Positions 51,966 to 61,764 of a stretch of DNA of 64,000 nt are shown here, piece by piece. The DNA comes from Micrasema longulum. Taxonomy: Eukaryota > Arthropoda > Insecta > Trichoptera > Brachycentridae. Made by a program: the position numbers and the translations under genes. How positions within the stretch are numbered: position 1 is the first letter of the stretch; each line of letters begins with the position of its first letter. The notes beneath the pieces are model-generated. The model did no database searches. It was given only the letters and a program-made list of their open reading frames with translations, and was not told the DNA's origin. The stretch lies in the NCBI GenBank assembly GCA_022494885.1, contig JAGVSM010004543.1, positions 46,032 through 110,031 on the forward strand. Reading direction: 5' to 3'.

Positions 51966-52044
51966 ATATCTACCCACTGTCTACAAAAGCTTTTCTTCGG
52001 ACATCTATCTCCTTTTGTTAACCATGGAGTTGAAACAGTGTTTG

Positions 52045-52600
52045 ATGTATTTAGTTTTTTATTGCTTACTTCTTGGCATGAACACTTGACCAATTTACTA
52101 CTATACTCTATTTTTTATAAATTTATTGATATTGTTTTAACTTTGCTGGAATTCCTCTCGTCCATGCGCTTTGTAGCTGCACGATGATTGGTTATCTAGC
52201 TTTCATATATCAACTTTAAAATACCTAAATTTTGTAAACGGGGTCTAGAATTCCAATCGTCTGTGCGCTTAGTAGCCGCAAGGCGTGTTGTAATCTTACT
52301 CCTTTTTATTATTCATATATATATTTTTTTAATACACTAAATTTATTTGTCAATTTTTAAAATGTGTAAATGGGGGCTAAATTTCTAACTGTCTATGCGC
52401 TCTGTAGCTGCAAGACGTCCTGTAATCTAGCTCCTATCTGTTATAATTTTTGATTGATCTTAATTGAAAACGAGGAACTAGAATCCCAACCGTCAAGACA
52501 TAGCTGCAAGACGTACTGGGATATTTATTAATTGTACAGCGCCCTTGAGGTGATTTTCACAAAAATGGCGCTTTATAAATTATCCAACTATATATATATA
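52045..52600 (+). mobile_element. Modular non-autonomous element with L2-type 3' tail (copy 3)
   Basis: Starts TTTAGTTTTTTATTGCTTAC; modules near 52178, 52277, 52409 and 52505 carry the GTCYRTGCGCTYTGTAGCTG block. Tail 52535-52595 (GTACAGCGCCCTTGAGGTG to TGGCGCTTTATAAATTATCC) folds with intact AGCGCC/GGCGCT. It lies 70 bases to the right of the hAT element. Module spacing (about 99, 132, 96) differs from copy 2, but the order is the same. Confidence 0.75.
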
Positions 52601-52938
52601 TATTGTTAATATATTTCTACTTATGTTTTATGTTATACCTATTGTGATTAAAAAATAAATCAAATAAAATAAAAGGTAGACGGGAAATATGCCTGAAAGA
52701 CTATTAAGTAACAGAGAAAAAAACTGTAAAAGCTTTTTGCGATATTTGCGCAGTTTACGATGAAGATGCTATGAATAACTGACTGATTTTTCGTAAAATA
52801 ATTAAAAATACATTATTGAATAATTTAGATTAATTTTATTTTATAAATTTTTAAAAAATGTAAATGCATTAAAAATCTTACTGAATACCCATAAATCTAT
52901 GTGAGAACATTTCCTTATTTAAACTTATTGTTGTTTAA

Positions 52939-53097
52939 ACAATATTTTGAGTTTGTCCAAATTTTTGTAGACAACGACTGGATTCAACTCCCTGTGGAGC
53001 TGATAACATTAACATATTACTACAGAGATGAAGAACATTTCAGAAAAGGTAATATAGAAGTCTAGGCATCTACAGGGCTTATGACCTGTCATTGGCT
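52939..53097 (+). repeat. Family R repeat, left half, truncated by family C
   Basis: ACAATATTTTGAGTTTGTCC, GGATTCAACTCCCTGTGGAG, CATTAACATATTACTACAGA, GCATCTACAGGGCTTATGAC and ends at CATTGGCTG where family C sequence starts. It shows the terminal block joined directly to the forward core. Confidence 0.8.
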
Positions 53098-53460
53098 GAA
53101 CATCAAACATCATCTGAATAAATTCATGTACTTGTTAGATAATAACTCATTTACAATAAATACAAATAATACTAAATATATGATAATAAAACAACAAACA
53201 AACGCTCTATAAAACTTAACCTAATAATTAAAGATGAGCAAATTAAACAAACAGAAAATGTAAAGTACTTGGGTTTGGAAGTGGATGAAAAATTAGCGTG
53301 GACAAAACACATCAAAGCAGTTATAAAAAAAACTGGGTTCAATTATTGGAATAATGAGAAGATCAGAAGTCTTTGATAAAAGTACAAAAATAATACAATG
53401 CTTTTATACTTCCACACTTTGTATATGGATTAATAATATGGTCGCAATGTAGTAAACAAT
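53098..53460 (+). mobile_element. LINE family C (copy 2), left part
   Basis: Encodes in broken frames HHLNKFMYLLDNNSFTINTN, IKDEQIKQTENVKYLGLEVD, EKLAWTKHIKAVIKKT and, after frameshifts, a degraded YTSTLCIW-NNMV. It is the same RT region as 35.0-36.5 kb. Ends at ATGGTCGCAATGTAGTAAAC, where family D is inserted; family C resumes at 55771. Confidence 0.8.
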
Positions 53461-55770
53461 TATTTTATTTTTATTTTATTTATTTGGATAACCAACAGCT
53501 ATAATTATCACATATTTATATAACAAAACAAATAACAAATAAGCCAATTACAGGTTTTCACAAGTAGCATCACAGTAAGTTAAAAAAGATTCTCGAACAT
53601 AAAATGAATAGTAATTAAATGTAAATTTAAAAGAAAAGAAAAAAATACTACGAGTTATTTTGAAAGCAAACGCCGCACGTCATTAAGATTATTTTCAAAT
53701 AAATCTATGTTAAATGATTTATTTAGTACATTAAAATTATTAAAAGTTCGCCATAAATATGAATTTTGCCTATAATTAGATGAAACAAGAGGTATGTGAA
53801 GAAGAGGGTTATTTCTTAAAACTTTGGAAGGAACATTGATAGAAAATTTGCAAAGTAGTTCAGGACAGTCAATTGAACCAGAGGCAATTTTAAGTAAATA
53901 AATTATGTCCGCTATTTTGCGACGTTTTTGCAGAGGCAGTAGGTGATGTTTTTTACATATATGAATATACTGGTCAGATTTAAACTCAAGTTTCAACCGG
54001 AAACACATGAACTTTACGAATTTTTTTTTGAATATTTTCAATGCGTGATATCTGCACATTGTACATAGGATTCCATATTTGTGATGCATATTCTAAGTTG
54101 CTTCGCACTAATGTACAGTAAAGGATTTTAAGTGTCTTTGCCATAGTGAACGACGTAGAGCTACGCATAACAAAGCCAAGCGCACGCGATGACTTTTTTA
54201 TGATGCTGTTAACATGGGTGTCAAAAAGTAATTTACTATCATGGAAGACACCTAGATCCTTTACACATAATGAGCGTTGGAGGTTTTGACCCTTAAGCAC
54301 ATAGTTAGTACGTAAAAAAATTACTTTGCGACTAAATGTAATAACTGAACACTTAGAAGGATTAAGGTCCAAGCAGTTGGAGTTGCAGTAATCCTCTAGA
54401 CGGTCGAGATTTGACTGCAGATCAAAGACGTCAGCTGGGGTCTTGATTGTTGCAAAAATTTTCATGTCGTCAGCAAAACAAAGCAAGCGCGAAGAGGTAA
54501 AGCATTTATCAATGTCGTTAACAAAAATTATGAAGAGCAAAGGTCCCAGAAGAGACCCTTGAGGCACCCCGCTGGGGACCCGTACCCAACTAGAAATAAA
54601 ATTATTAACCACTACCGCTTGCGACCTGTTGTCTATATAAGATGAAAACCATCTGAAGAGGTCACCCCTAATACCGATTTTAGTTAATTTTTTTAATAGT
54701 AATTTGTGATCGATTCGGTCGAAGCATTTACTGTAATCGGTGTAAATAACGTCTACCTGATGACCACCGTCCATTGAATCAGTAAGGTAATCATTAAGTA
54801 AGGTTAAATTTGACACAGTAGATCTCCCTTTTAGAAAACCATGTTGAGATGGACTCAGTGAGTTTTTAATGGCGGAATATAGTTGGTTATAGATTATCCT
54901 TTCAAATACTTTAGACACTATACACAGTTTAGAAATTGGTCTATAATTGGCAATGTCGGTTTTAGGCCCTTTCTTGTGGACTGGTGTTATAAAAGCGGAT
55001 TTCCAAATATGTGGGATTGTGCATTCTTTGAGAGATCTTTTGAATAGCAAAGTGATCGGTACACATATAGTACTAGCAGAATTTATGAGAAAACATGCGG
55101 GAAGGTGATCAGGTCCAGCTGATTTTGATGTATCTAGCTTTAAGAGTAGATTTTTTACATAGTCTGTGGTAATCACTATGGAATTAATATCTGAGGTATA
55201 CACATAAGACGAGGTAGATGAGGGATTAGTGGAATTTCTCGATTGGATACTAGCTGGATTTAAAAAAGTGGAGTGAAAATATTCAGAAAATGCGTTGCAA
55301 ATTTCAATACCAGTGTTTACTCGCATATTACCTAATACAAGACTATTAGGAATACAGTTAGATTTGGATTTGGACTTCACATACGACCAGAAATTTTTAG
55401 GTGAGTCCTCGATGGACTTTTCTACGAATGCAATCTAAGAATCGTGACAATCCTTTTCAAGATGTTTGATTCTATCACGTAATAATTTAAAAGTTATTAG
55501 ATTGGAGTGATTGCCGTAAGTCTTATATTTTCTTAAGTATTTATCCTTTTCTTTAATTGCTTTTACTATCGCGGGGGAGTACCATATAGGATATGAACTG
55601 TTCAAAGTCTTAACAGCGGGTACAAATTTATCTTTCAGATTTGTAAAAGTATTGTAAAAAAAGTTTACGGATTCGTCAAATGATCTAATTGAGAATTCAG
55701 TATGCCAGTCGATGTTAGAGATTGTACTATTTATTGAATCAAAGTTTGCTTTATTAAACAGATACATAAT
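53461..55770 (-). mobile_element. Jockey-like LINE family D, most complete RT in the window
   Basis: 2.3 kb, 5'-truncated within ORF2, inserted in family C with loss of about 45 bases of the target. Minus strand: 55767-55435 encodes the linker before the RT (NSSYPIWYSPAIVKAIKEKD), one in-frame TAG follows, and the frame continues without break to about 54020 through the whole RT. A frameshift in an A run at about 54021-54029 leads to the C-terminal frame ending at 53655. The 3' UTR ends in an AATAAAATAAAAATAAAAT tail. Apart from these two lesions the protein is intact. Confidence 0.93.
53655..55767 (-). pseudogene. Jockey-like reverse transcriptase ORF2 (family D), one stop and one frameshift
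   Basis: The 464-codon open segment (55380-53986) contains, in order, ITPVHKKGPKTDIANYRPIS (fingers, about residues 131-150), KGRSTVSNL, motif A YTDYSKCFDRIDH (213-225), motif B SGVPQGSLLGPLLF (270-283), motif C CFADDMKIF (301-309), then NPSKCSVITFSR and KDLGV. The thumb and C terminus follow: LYCTLVRSNLEYASQIWNP and, after the frameshift, LLHIPLVSSNYRQNS and IDLFENNLNDVRRLLS. All three catalytic Asp positions are present. The upstream APE endonuclease is missing. Reaction of the family: target-primed reverse transcription of the element RNA in the nucleus. Not expected to be active because of the TAG near 55435 and the frameshift near 54025. Confidence 0.92.
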
Positions 55771-56515
55771 AAATGTTTAATTTTAATAAATATACTAGAA
55801 TTACAGATGTATATAGAATAACAAAAATGCTCAATGTGAAGGAATTAATCCACACAGAAAAAATAAAAAAGATATTTAAGATAAAAAAGAATAAATTTCA
55901 TTTGAACTACAACATATATAAAATAAATATAAGAGCATCAAATAATTTAACTTGCGAACAACCTAGGATTTAAAGAAAAATAAACAGTTTTGTGTATACA
56001 GCAATCATTTTCTACAATTCACATTCTAATGACCTAAAAAATATACAAAACATATACGTACTTAAAAAACACCTAAATAAATCAGTTCTTACAGCCCGCG
56101 TGACAAGTGATATGTGACGAGTTTTTATTTCAGTTTCAGAGCTGCAGAGAACCGTTTATTTTATAATTTAAAAATACATAAAAGAATATGCTACCCACTC
56201 TAAGTCTAAAGACTTTTCGGTGGGAAACATTTTTTTTTATTTTTTTATTTTTATGACAGGTTTAAATTACATTTATTTTATTTGTATTTTACAGATTTAT
56301 TTATAAACAGGCACTATAAAGTATCAAGAAGATATTTCTTCAGTTCTTTTTTTTTCATGTTGATGATGGTTAAACTATTGTGTTATTATATATAATATCC
56401 CCTCATACCAGCACTTTTTGCTTGATTGGGAATATTTCGTATATGTAATTTAATGTAATATGTAATGTTTAAAAACCTTGTAGTCATAAATAAATCTAAA
56501 TCTAAATTTTGCAAT
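55771..56515 (+). mobile_element. LINE family C (copy 2), right part and 3' UTR
   Basis: Encodes FNFNKYTRITDVYRITKMLN then VKELIHTEKIKKIFKIKKNK, matching the minus-strand copy at 35.06 kb (YRITKMPNLDELIYTENVK). C-terminal codons continue to about 56110 (NDLKNIQNIYVLKKHLNKS). The 3' UTR contains CTACCCACTCTAAGTCTAAA facing GACTTTTCGGTGGG (hairpin), the CCCCTCATACCAG segment and an AAATAAATCTAAATCTAAA end. Confidence 0.8.
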
Positions 56516-56955
56516 AAATTCATTCTACAGAATCTCTCTGCGGTTTCATCTAATAATATAATTACTTATTGATGATCAATATAATGTTCTTTGGATGGTG
56601 TTCTCGAATGTAACAACTAACCGATCCCAACACCTACATTAATTTCTAACATTGAATACAGTTGTGGGTTGATTGCGAATAGGCAGTTTCGGAATATCTG
56701 TGTGGGGATTATAATTTCATCGTGCAATGAACACGAGGGAATAAGCTTTATTTAGCAGGTGCACAGATCAAATTCGCAAGTTTATATTTAACTAACCAAT
56801 ATCTGCCCAGCATTCAATGTTCAGAAGTTTCCAACATTAAACCAAATACTTTGTAGATAATTAACCCTTTATAACTCAACTTCTTTAAAATACAAAAATA
56901 ACAGATGTTTTGATTGCTGTTTGCAAATAATGAAACACGTTTGTTTTACTTTTTC
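56516..56955. other. Unassigned stretch
   Basis: Nothing recognised on either strand. Confidence 0.4.
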
Positions 56956-56969
56956 AAAATGTTCACAAT

Positions 56970-57140
56970 ACAGCCGAACCCGGGTGTAAGAGATCTGGAG
57001 CTGGCTTAGGGTTCTGTCATTTTACCTTCGAAAACCTCTGTAAGAGAGGGCAAGAAAAACTGTGGATAAGAGAGTCGTTCTATATGAACTGACCTCTATT
57101 CAAGAGAGAGACGAAACCGTGGTCTCTAAAAAAGAGCGTT
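56970..57140 (+). repeat. pogo/Tigger-like end, probable MITE relic
   Basis: TACAGCCGAACCCGGGTGTA then repeated CTCTGTAAGAGAGGG, GTGGATAAGAGAGTCG, CTATTCAAGAGAGAGACG: an outer end (TA then CAGCCGAACCCGG) followed by a series of degenerate AAGAGAG units, the layout of pogo/Tigger-like MITE ends (CAGTCGAACC-G-ATAACGA with internal repeats). A matching right end is not clear; AATAGAAAGCGTGGATATGA near 57395 might be a remnant. Confidence 0.4.
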
Positions 57141-57585
57141 TGGTTTGCAGATTTAACCGCAGTGTCACTGCTTGTGCACGTGCTGACAAGTTTTGACAGG
57201 TCGTTATGTACATGTATCCGAGCACTGAACCTCACTACAATTTGTATGTACATATGTGTATCTCTTTATGTACTTCTTTACCTAATACATACATACTCGT
57301 ATGTGATGGACTTTAGTTTTTTTGTACATCCTGTACATTATGTAGTACAAACATAAAAGAAAGAGAAAATCTGGTTACGTTTATAGACCTCTGTAATAGA
57401 AAGCGTGGATATGAGATCTATTTTTAGAAAAATGGGCTCTCACAATACGTAAAACGAAAATAGGGTAGAAAATTTCAGTGTGACATTTATTTCACATTAA
57501 TATTATTATAACTGGATAATTTAATGGCCTTGGGATACACATGTCAAATATATTTACAGTCAAACAAAAGTTCTTCTTTTTAAAG
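57141..57585. other. Unassigned stretch
   Basis: Plus-strand frame 57162-57356 is open but has no domain. Otherwise AT-rich. Part may belong to the pogo-like element on the left. Confidence 0.35.
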
Positions 57586-57589
57586 TAAT

Positions 57590-58230
57590 ACTTTTTATTT
57601 ATTTATTGACACTTTATATACATATACAATAAATATACATATAAGGGCGGGCATATTGCCTTAAGGCAATTTCTTCCTACCTACCCAAACCGTTCAGTTT
57701 GAGAGAATTATAAATACATGGACATATTGAATCTTACAATTTTATACAAAAATTAAAAGCAAAAATTAACAAAAATAAATTTATGTATAAAAAAAAATAA
57801 CACTTTACTATGAAGAGAGGAGAGGGGATGGGAAGGAAAGAAGAAGGATAAAGGAACAATTTAAATATTTAGATAGTGACATTTCAATCTCGACTTAAAT
57901 GTAAATAAAGAAGGGGCGTCTCTTACATTAGTGGGTAGATTATTCCACAATCAAGCGGCTACTACTGTGAAAGAGGAGGCAAGAAAATTAGAGCGATTTA
58001 CAGGGTATTAAAAGGGTTCTCTCATTACTGGAACGAAGAGATAGTCCGTGTTGTGAAAGAGGTTGGATGAGCTCTCTCAGATAAACAGGCGAAGTGGGAT
58101 TATTTAAAATATTGTGAAGAAGTGATAGAATGTGAATGTTTCTTCTATGCCTGATACTGAGCCAGTGTAGTTGCGTGCGATACTCAGTTATGTGGTCAAA
58201 TTTGCGAAGATTAAAGATATAACGAATACA
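57590..58230 (-). mobile_element. LINE family E C terminus and 3' UTR
   Basis: Minus strand 57960-58225 encodes FNLRKFDHITEYRTQLHWLS, IRHRRNIHILSLLHNILNNP and TSPVYLRELIQPLSQHGLSL followed by RSSNERTLLIP, a clear CR1/Jockey-like C terminus (LHWL-I--RR, LH-IL, P-YL-E). One frame break is near 57985. 3' UTR includes CCCATCCCCTCTCCTCTC (as complement) and GGGCGGGCATATTGCC, shared with 42.28 kb, and a TTTATTTATTG tail (plus view near 57594). Confidence 0.82.
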
Positions 58231-58238
58231 AATATTCT

Positions 58239-58440
58239 ATGCATATACCTATGCATGATATCACAAACACCATGTTAAACATTTTTAATTCCTCAGCTCA
58301 TACAAATTTTAAGCAAATTTTTAATGGCGATATTCATTGCCACAATACGCGCAGCTCGAAAAACCTGCATATACAAAATTTCATTCTATCAAGTGTGGTA
58401 AAAAGTCCTTGGAGAATATTTTTGAACGCTGTATAATAAC
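58239..58440 (+). mobile_element. LINE C-terminal fragment
   Basis: Encodes IFNSSAHTNFKQIFNGDIHC, HNTRSSKNLHIQNFILSSVV and KSPWRIFLNAV before a stop. The HNTR-S-NLHI pattern with the following S--K---- block is the end of a CR1/RTE-type LINE. It abuts the truncated 5' edge of family E on its left. Confidence 0.55.
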
Positions 58441-58544
58441 TACCGACCAAAATTTAAGAAAATAAAATACGTTAATTGCAAAGCGTGGCTCTCAAGGCCT
58501 TCCACATAAAGCTTTTCTTAGAAGATCTGAGTGAAAATTATTTC

Positions 58545-59110
58545 TGAAAGCTTCTTCTTCTTCTTCTCGGTTAAGATCGACTAATCTGAAATGAGCTAAA
58601 AGCTAACTCCTGATACTTTTGAGTTCCAGCTGTTCTTTCCTTTCCGTGGTGGTCTTCCGGGCGTACGGAAAACGGCTGGGATTTCATGGGCCACGGGATA
58701 GGGGATATTTGGAGTTGTCCATTAATAGAACTATTGACGTAATCTCTCTATTTACTATGCCCTGGGTATCGTTATTTCGCCTAACTTCTTGACTCCAGGT
58801 TCTGCCTCTTTGGGTTTTCCCTGCGATTGCCCTTAGTACTTTTATCTCTTACGTTCTGAGCAGTTGTTTAGTTTTTCTATTTTTCATTTCTCTTTATCTA
58901 TCTTCACCTCTATCGTACACACCATGATTGGTGTGACACACTTTTGTATATCCGAATCATGTTTCCAATAATTATGTCTTCATTGTACTATACGACATTT
59001 ATTAATTGAGATAGATATGTTCTCATCATCACTATGGCTGCATCGTCTGCGTAGCATGTGATGTTAACTACCTAATCTTCCTTAGTGGATTTACCGCTTT
59101 TTTAATACTT
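58545..59110 (-). mobile_element. RTE-like LINE remnant with (GAA)n tail
   Basis: On the minus strand YADDAAIVMM is encoded near 59025-59060 (RT motif C). Further along, in several frames, LRAIAGKTQRGRTWSQEVR and PGRPPRKGKNSWNSKV appear, corresponding to the L--IAG-T-RDRI and GRP-KRW segments of RTE-like proteins. The copy ends in a GAAGAAGAAG tail (TTCTTC at 58549-58566 on the plus strand). Heavily decayed. Confidence 0.65.
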
Positions 59111-59274
59111 AAAAGCGTTTTTCATTTTTGTATTCTGCTTGTGTAAGAAAGGTTTTTAGCGTATATATTGTTGGGTTATATTTAGTTATAAAGGTGCTAA
59201 ACTTGCTTTGTTTCTTTTTTGTTCTAAATATGTGTTGATGTAATCACTTATGTACATATGAGTTAATAATTAAA

Positions 59275-59370
59275 AAATACTTGGTACATTTCCACTTTTT
59301 TGTTTGACCAATTGGCGCTTTCACCCTCTAATGGGCATCTTTAGACTGGAGAATATTAAACAGTTTAAGG
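59275..59370 (-). repeat. Penelope-like terminal motif repeat (family L, copy 2)
   Basis: Minus strand: CAGTCTAAAGATGCCCATTA, GAGGGTGAAAGCGCCAATTG and GTCAAACAAAAAAGTGGAAA. Matches copy 1 at 43.13 kb over about 90 bases. TGCCC/GGGT pairing retained; boxes TCTAAAGA and GAAAGC each deviate from the hammerhead consensus. Confidence 0.45.
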
Positions 59371-59865
59371 ATAATTTATATAAAACTAAATATTATCTTA
59401 AGTGTAGGGACATTTAAAAAAATAGTTGATACATATACAATACGCAATATTTCAATGGAACAGAGTGGGCAAATTATTGAAACATGTGTTGGCGGTGTAC
59501 TGAAAAGAAGATTCTATTCTATGAAAAACATTTATTGTTTTTTTAAAAGACTATCAAACAAAGCAATTTTTTTTTTAAATATGAGTCGTATTATGTGTTA
59601 CTATGATTTTTTTCAGTTTTGTAATTTTGAAATTACTCCATACGTTAGTTCACAAGTTCTTGTCGGTGTAAGTTCTGCTGATATCGGAAATCTACCACAA
59701 CACTATTTGGTTGATTCGGAAGAACTTATGACGTAGTTCAAAGTAATTTATTTTTGTGAATTGTTTTATACATTTTTGAGAAACTTCGCCGTACAAATAA
59801 ATGCTTTAATTTTTACGGCACGAAAGATAACATTATTTATATCTTCCTCATTAACTATACATATC
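59371..59865. other. Unassigned AT-rich stretch
   Basis: A 93-codon plus-strand frame is open at 59455-59736 (MEQSGQIIETCVGGVLKRRF at its start) without a recognised domain. It is the longest non-TE-like frame in this area; I do not call it a gene because nothing else supports it. Confidence 0.3.
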
Positions 59866-59869
59866 ATAC

Positions 59870-60200
59870 TTATTTATTATATATACGTCCTAAGACAATT
59901 ATAACACTTATAATATGATGAAACATATTTACAAGAAACTGAACAAAAAGATCATAAAACTATGTAGCAAAGACAACAAGGTCAGTAAAATAATGGTATA
60001 CAATGTATTCAAGAACATGATCAACACAAGATTTCGAGCTAAGCCTTGCCAATCCATCTTCATTCCACACTGTGCTAATAGCAAAGAGATCGACAAAAGG
60101 CGGGAAGATCTTTCTCGAAGAATTCTAAGGTGTGAGACGAATTAACTAATCTACACATTCTGGACATTGGGGCAAAAAAACAAATTTATAAATTAGTAAA
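59870..60200 (-). mobile_element. Jockey-like LINE family B (copy 3), diverged 3' end
   Basis: Matches the 3' UTR and C-terminal codons of copies 1 and 2 in minus orientation: CAAGAAACTGAACAAAAAGA, GCCTTGCCAATCCATCTTCA, CCACACTGTGCTAATAGCAA, GACGAATTAACTAATCTACA and CATTCTGGACATTGGGGCA. More diverged than copies 1 and 2. The plus-strand frame through it (59915-60145) is a shadow. Confidence 0.8.
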
Positions 60201-60650
60201 TATATAAGAAAATAATAACGCAATTCATAAAGCTCAGACTTGGTTTAGCACCCCTAAATTTCACTCCATTCCACAATGCAACCAAAGCAGCATGCAATCT
60301 GCATCAATCAATCAGACATAGCTCGATAACTACTGTTTCCGCAGGCTATTTGCTCCGACCCGACCCAGCTGTAAATCGAACCCAGAATGCTACGTGTGCA
60401 GTGCGCTGACGACGGTAGGTACTGGGCATTAGGCCTAATTCAATGGACCAGTATTCATAACACGATGAAACCAAATCTTGCTCCACTACCGCAGGTTTAC
60501 CCCTATAGATAAATTGCTATTATTATAGGATTTGAATTAATCAAATATGCAAATGATTGATTGTATTCAAGACCTCGACAGACCATTCAATATTGAAATC
60601 AAAATTACTGGTTAAGTAAGTATCATTCATTTTGTATTTCGCGCAAACAA
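60201..60650. other. Unassigned stretch of mixed composition
   Basis: No gene or known repeat recognised. 60330-60450 is GC-richer and unique in the window. Confidence 0.35.
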
Positions 60651-60654
60651 AAGA

Positions 60655-61150
60655 CGGTCAGATTTCCCTACTCTTTCACTACATGCATACTTGCCATACA
60701 AAATAAAAGAAAATAAGTGTTTGACATGTAATATTTGCAAGAAAATAGTCCTTGCAGCTTCACTAGTGTTCTTTTCTTCTTCTTTCTTAAAAATGTATAA
60801 TATGCTCCCATTAAATATAAAAAATCAAAAAAACTTATCTGGCTCAAGAGAAAGACGTCTGCTGAGAATCTGGCTTTTAGAAAGTGTTTTTTTATATTGA
60901 AATTTTTTTTTGTTTTTCTTTTTTGTGTGGACATTTTTTTATTTTCGATGTACATGTTTTTCTTTTTTCCATAGTAATAAGAGTTTTTATATGTTTATAG
61001 AATTTAAGAGATAAGATAATGTATATATATATTATAACATAACTATAAGCACCTGCTGACGAACTGCATGTTATGCAGTTCAGTAGGATTTGATAATTTA
61101 TATGTTAATTTTTGTATGCTTTTGATAAATAAATAAAATAATAATAATAA
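60655..61150 (+). mobile_element. LINE C-terminal end with 3' hairpin and tail
   Basis: The plus-strand frame 60691-60900 ends with SSSFLKMYNMLPLNIKNQKN then LSGSRERRLLRIWLLE, like the F----YN-LP--I-N----FK---K-WLL end of LINE RTs. The 3' UTR has a perfect 9-bp hairpin (GAACTGCAT, 61061-61069, facing ATGCAGTTC, 61073-61081) and ends with an AAATAAATAAAATAATAATAA tail region. This layout resembles 5161-5460. Confidence 0.65.
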
Positions 61151-61159
61151 TACTTTTAA

Positions 61160-61640
61160 TATTAAAATCAAACACTGATTTGAGTCGACTTAAAATCGTT
61201 TACTACTACTACTACCATCACGCCATTTCCCCGTAGGGGTAGGCTGAGTGAATGGACCGCCACACACGTCTATCCTGGAATACAATCCTAGCTTTTTCCA
61301 CATTCATACATCTTGTCATACATGCCCTTCGGTTCTATCTGCTTTTGACATCGTCAAAATCGTTTATTTTATTTTAAACACAAAAACAATAATTCGGACA
61401 ATTGTTTCGCCTTGGTAGGGCATTTTCAAACGAATGTGAAGGTTAGATGGATTGACTGTCCTTAGATAATTATATAATTCAAGGTACTTAAGTAACAAAT
61501 AAAAATAATCTTATGACCTGAAAATGCCATAACAAGGCGAAACTTGTAATTGTCATGAAATTTTTGTTTTTATATTTGTAAAAATAAAATAAAGTGTTCA
61601 GTTGACTCATATCAGTGTTTGATTTTTTATATTATAAGTT
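61160..61640. mobile_element. Penelope-like inverted terminal units, interrupted by an RTE insertion
   Basis: Left arm: AATCAAACACTGATTTGAGT (61166 on), then after the insertion TTTATTTTATTTTAAACAC, CAATTGTTTCGCCTTGGTAG, GGCATTTTCAAACG. Right arm (inverse): ACCTGAAAATGCC-ATAACAA-GGCGAAAC, ATAAAATAAAGTGTTCAGTT, CATATCAGTGTTTGATT. Each arm, read outwards, has CTGAAAA or TTGAAAA, TGCC/GGC stem and GAAAC boxes, the hammerhead-like Penelope layout. Arms are about 70 percent alike by eye, so this is older than the 27.55 kb palindrome. Confidence 0.6.
61203..61355 (-). mobile_element. Very short RTE-like LINE insertion with target-site duplication
   Basis: A 153-bp copy of the RTE 3' end of 2.9-3.36 kb in minus orientation: (TAC)n tail, ACCATCACGCCATTTCCCCG, GACCGCCACACACGTCTATC, ACATCTTGTCATACATGCCC. 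AAAATCGTTTA stands on both sides (61192-61202 and 61356-61366), an 11-bp perfect target duplication. Strong 5' truncation is typical of target-primed reverse transcription. Confidence 0.93.
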
Positions 61641-61764
61641 TATTGATTGATTTTTTACCTAAAAAAATAATAAATAAGTAACAATCAAAGTTTAAGAAAA
61701 GAGTTATAAAAAATATTAATAGTCCCTAGTTTTCATACTAACTTACTACCTACTCTGCTCAATG

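Noticed and set aside
59455..59736. 93-codon plus-strand gene
   Set aside because: Open by itself but no similarity, no regulatory or splice context, and located between decayed repeats.
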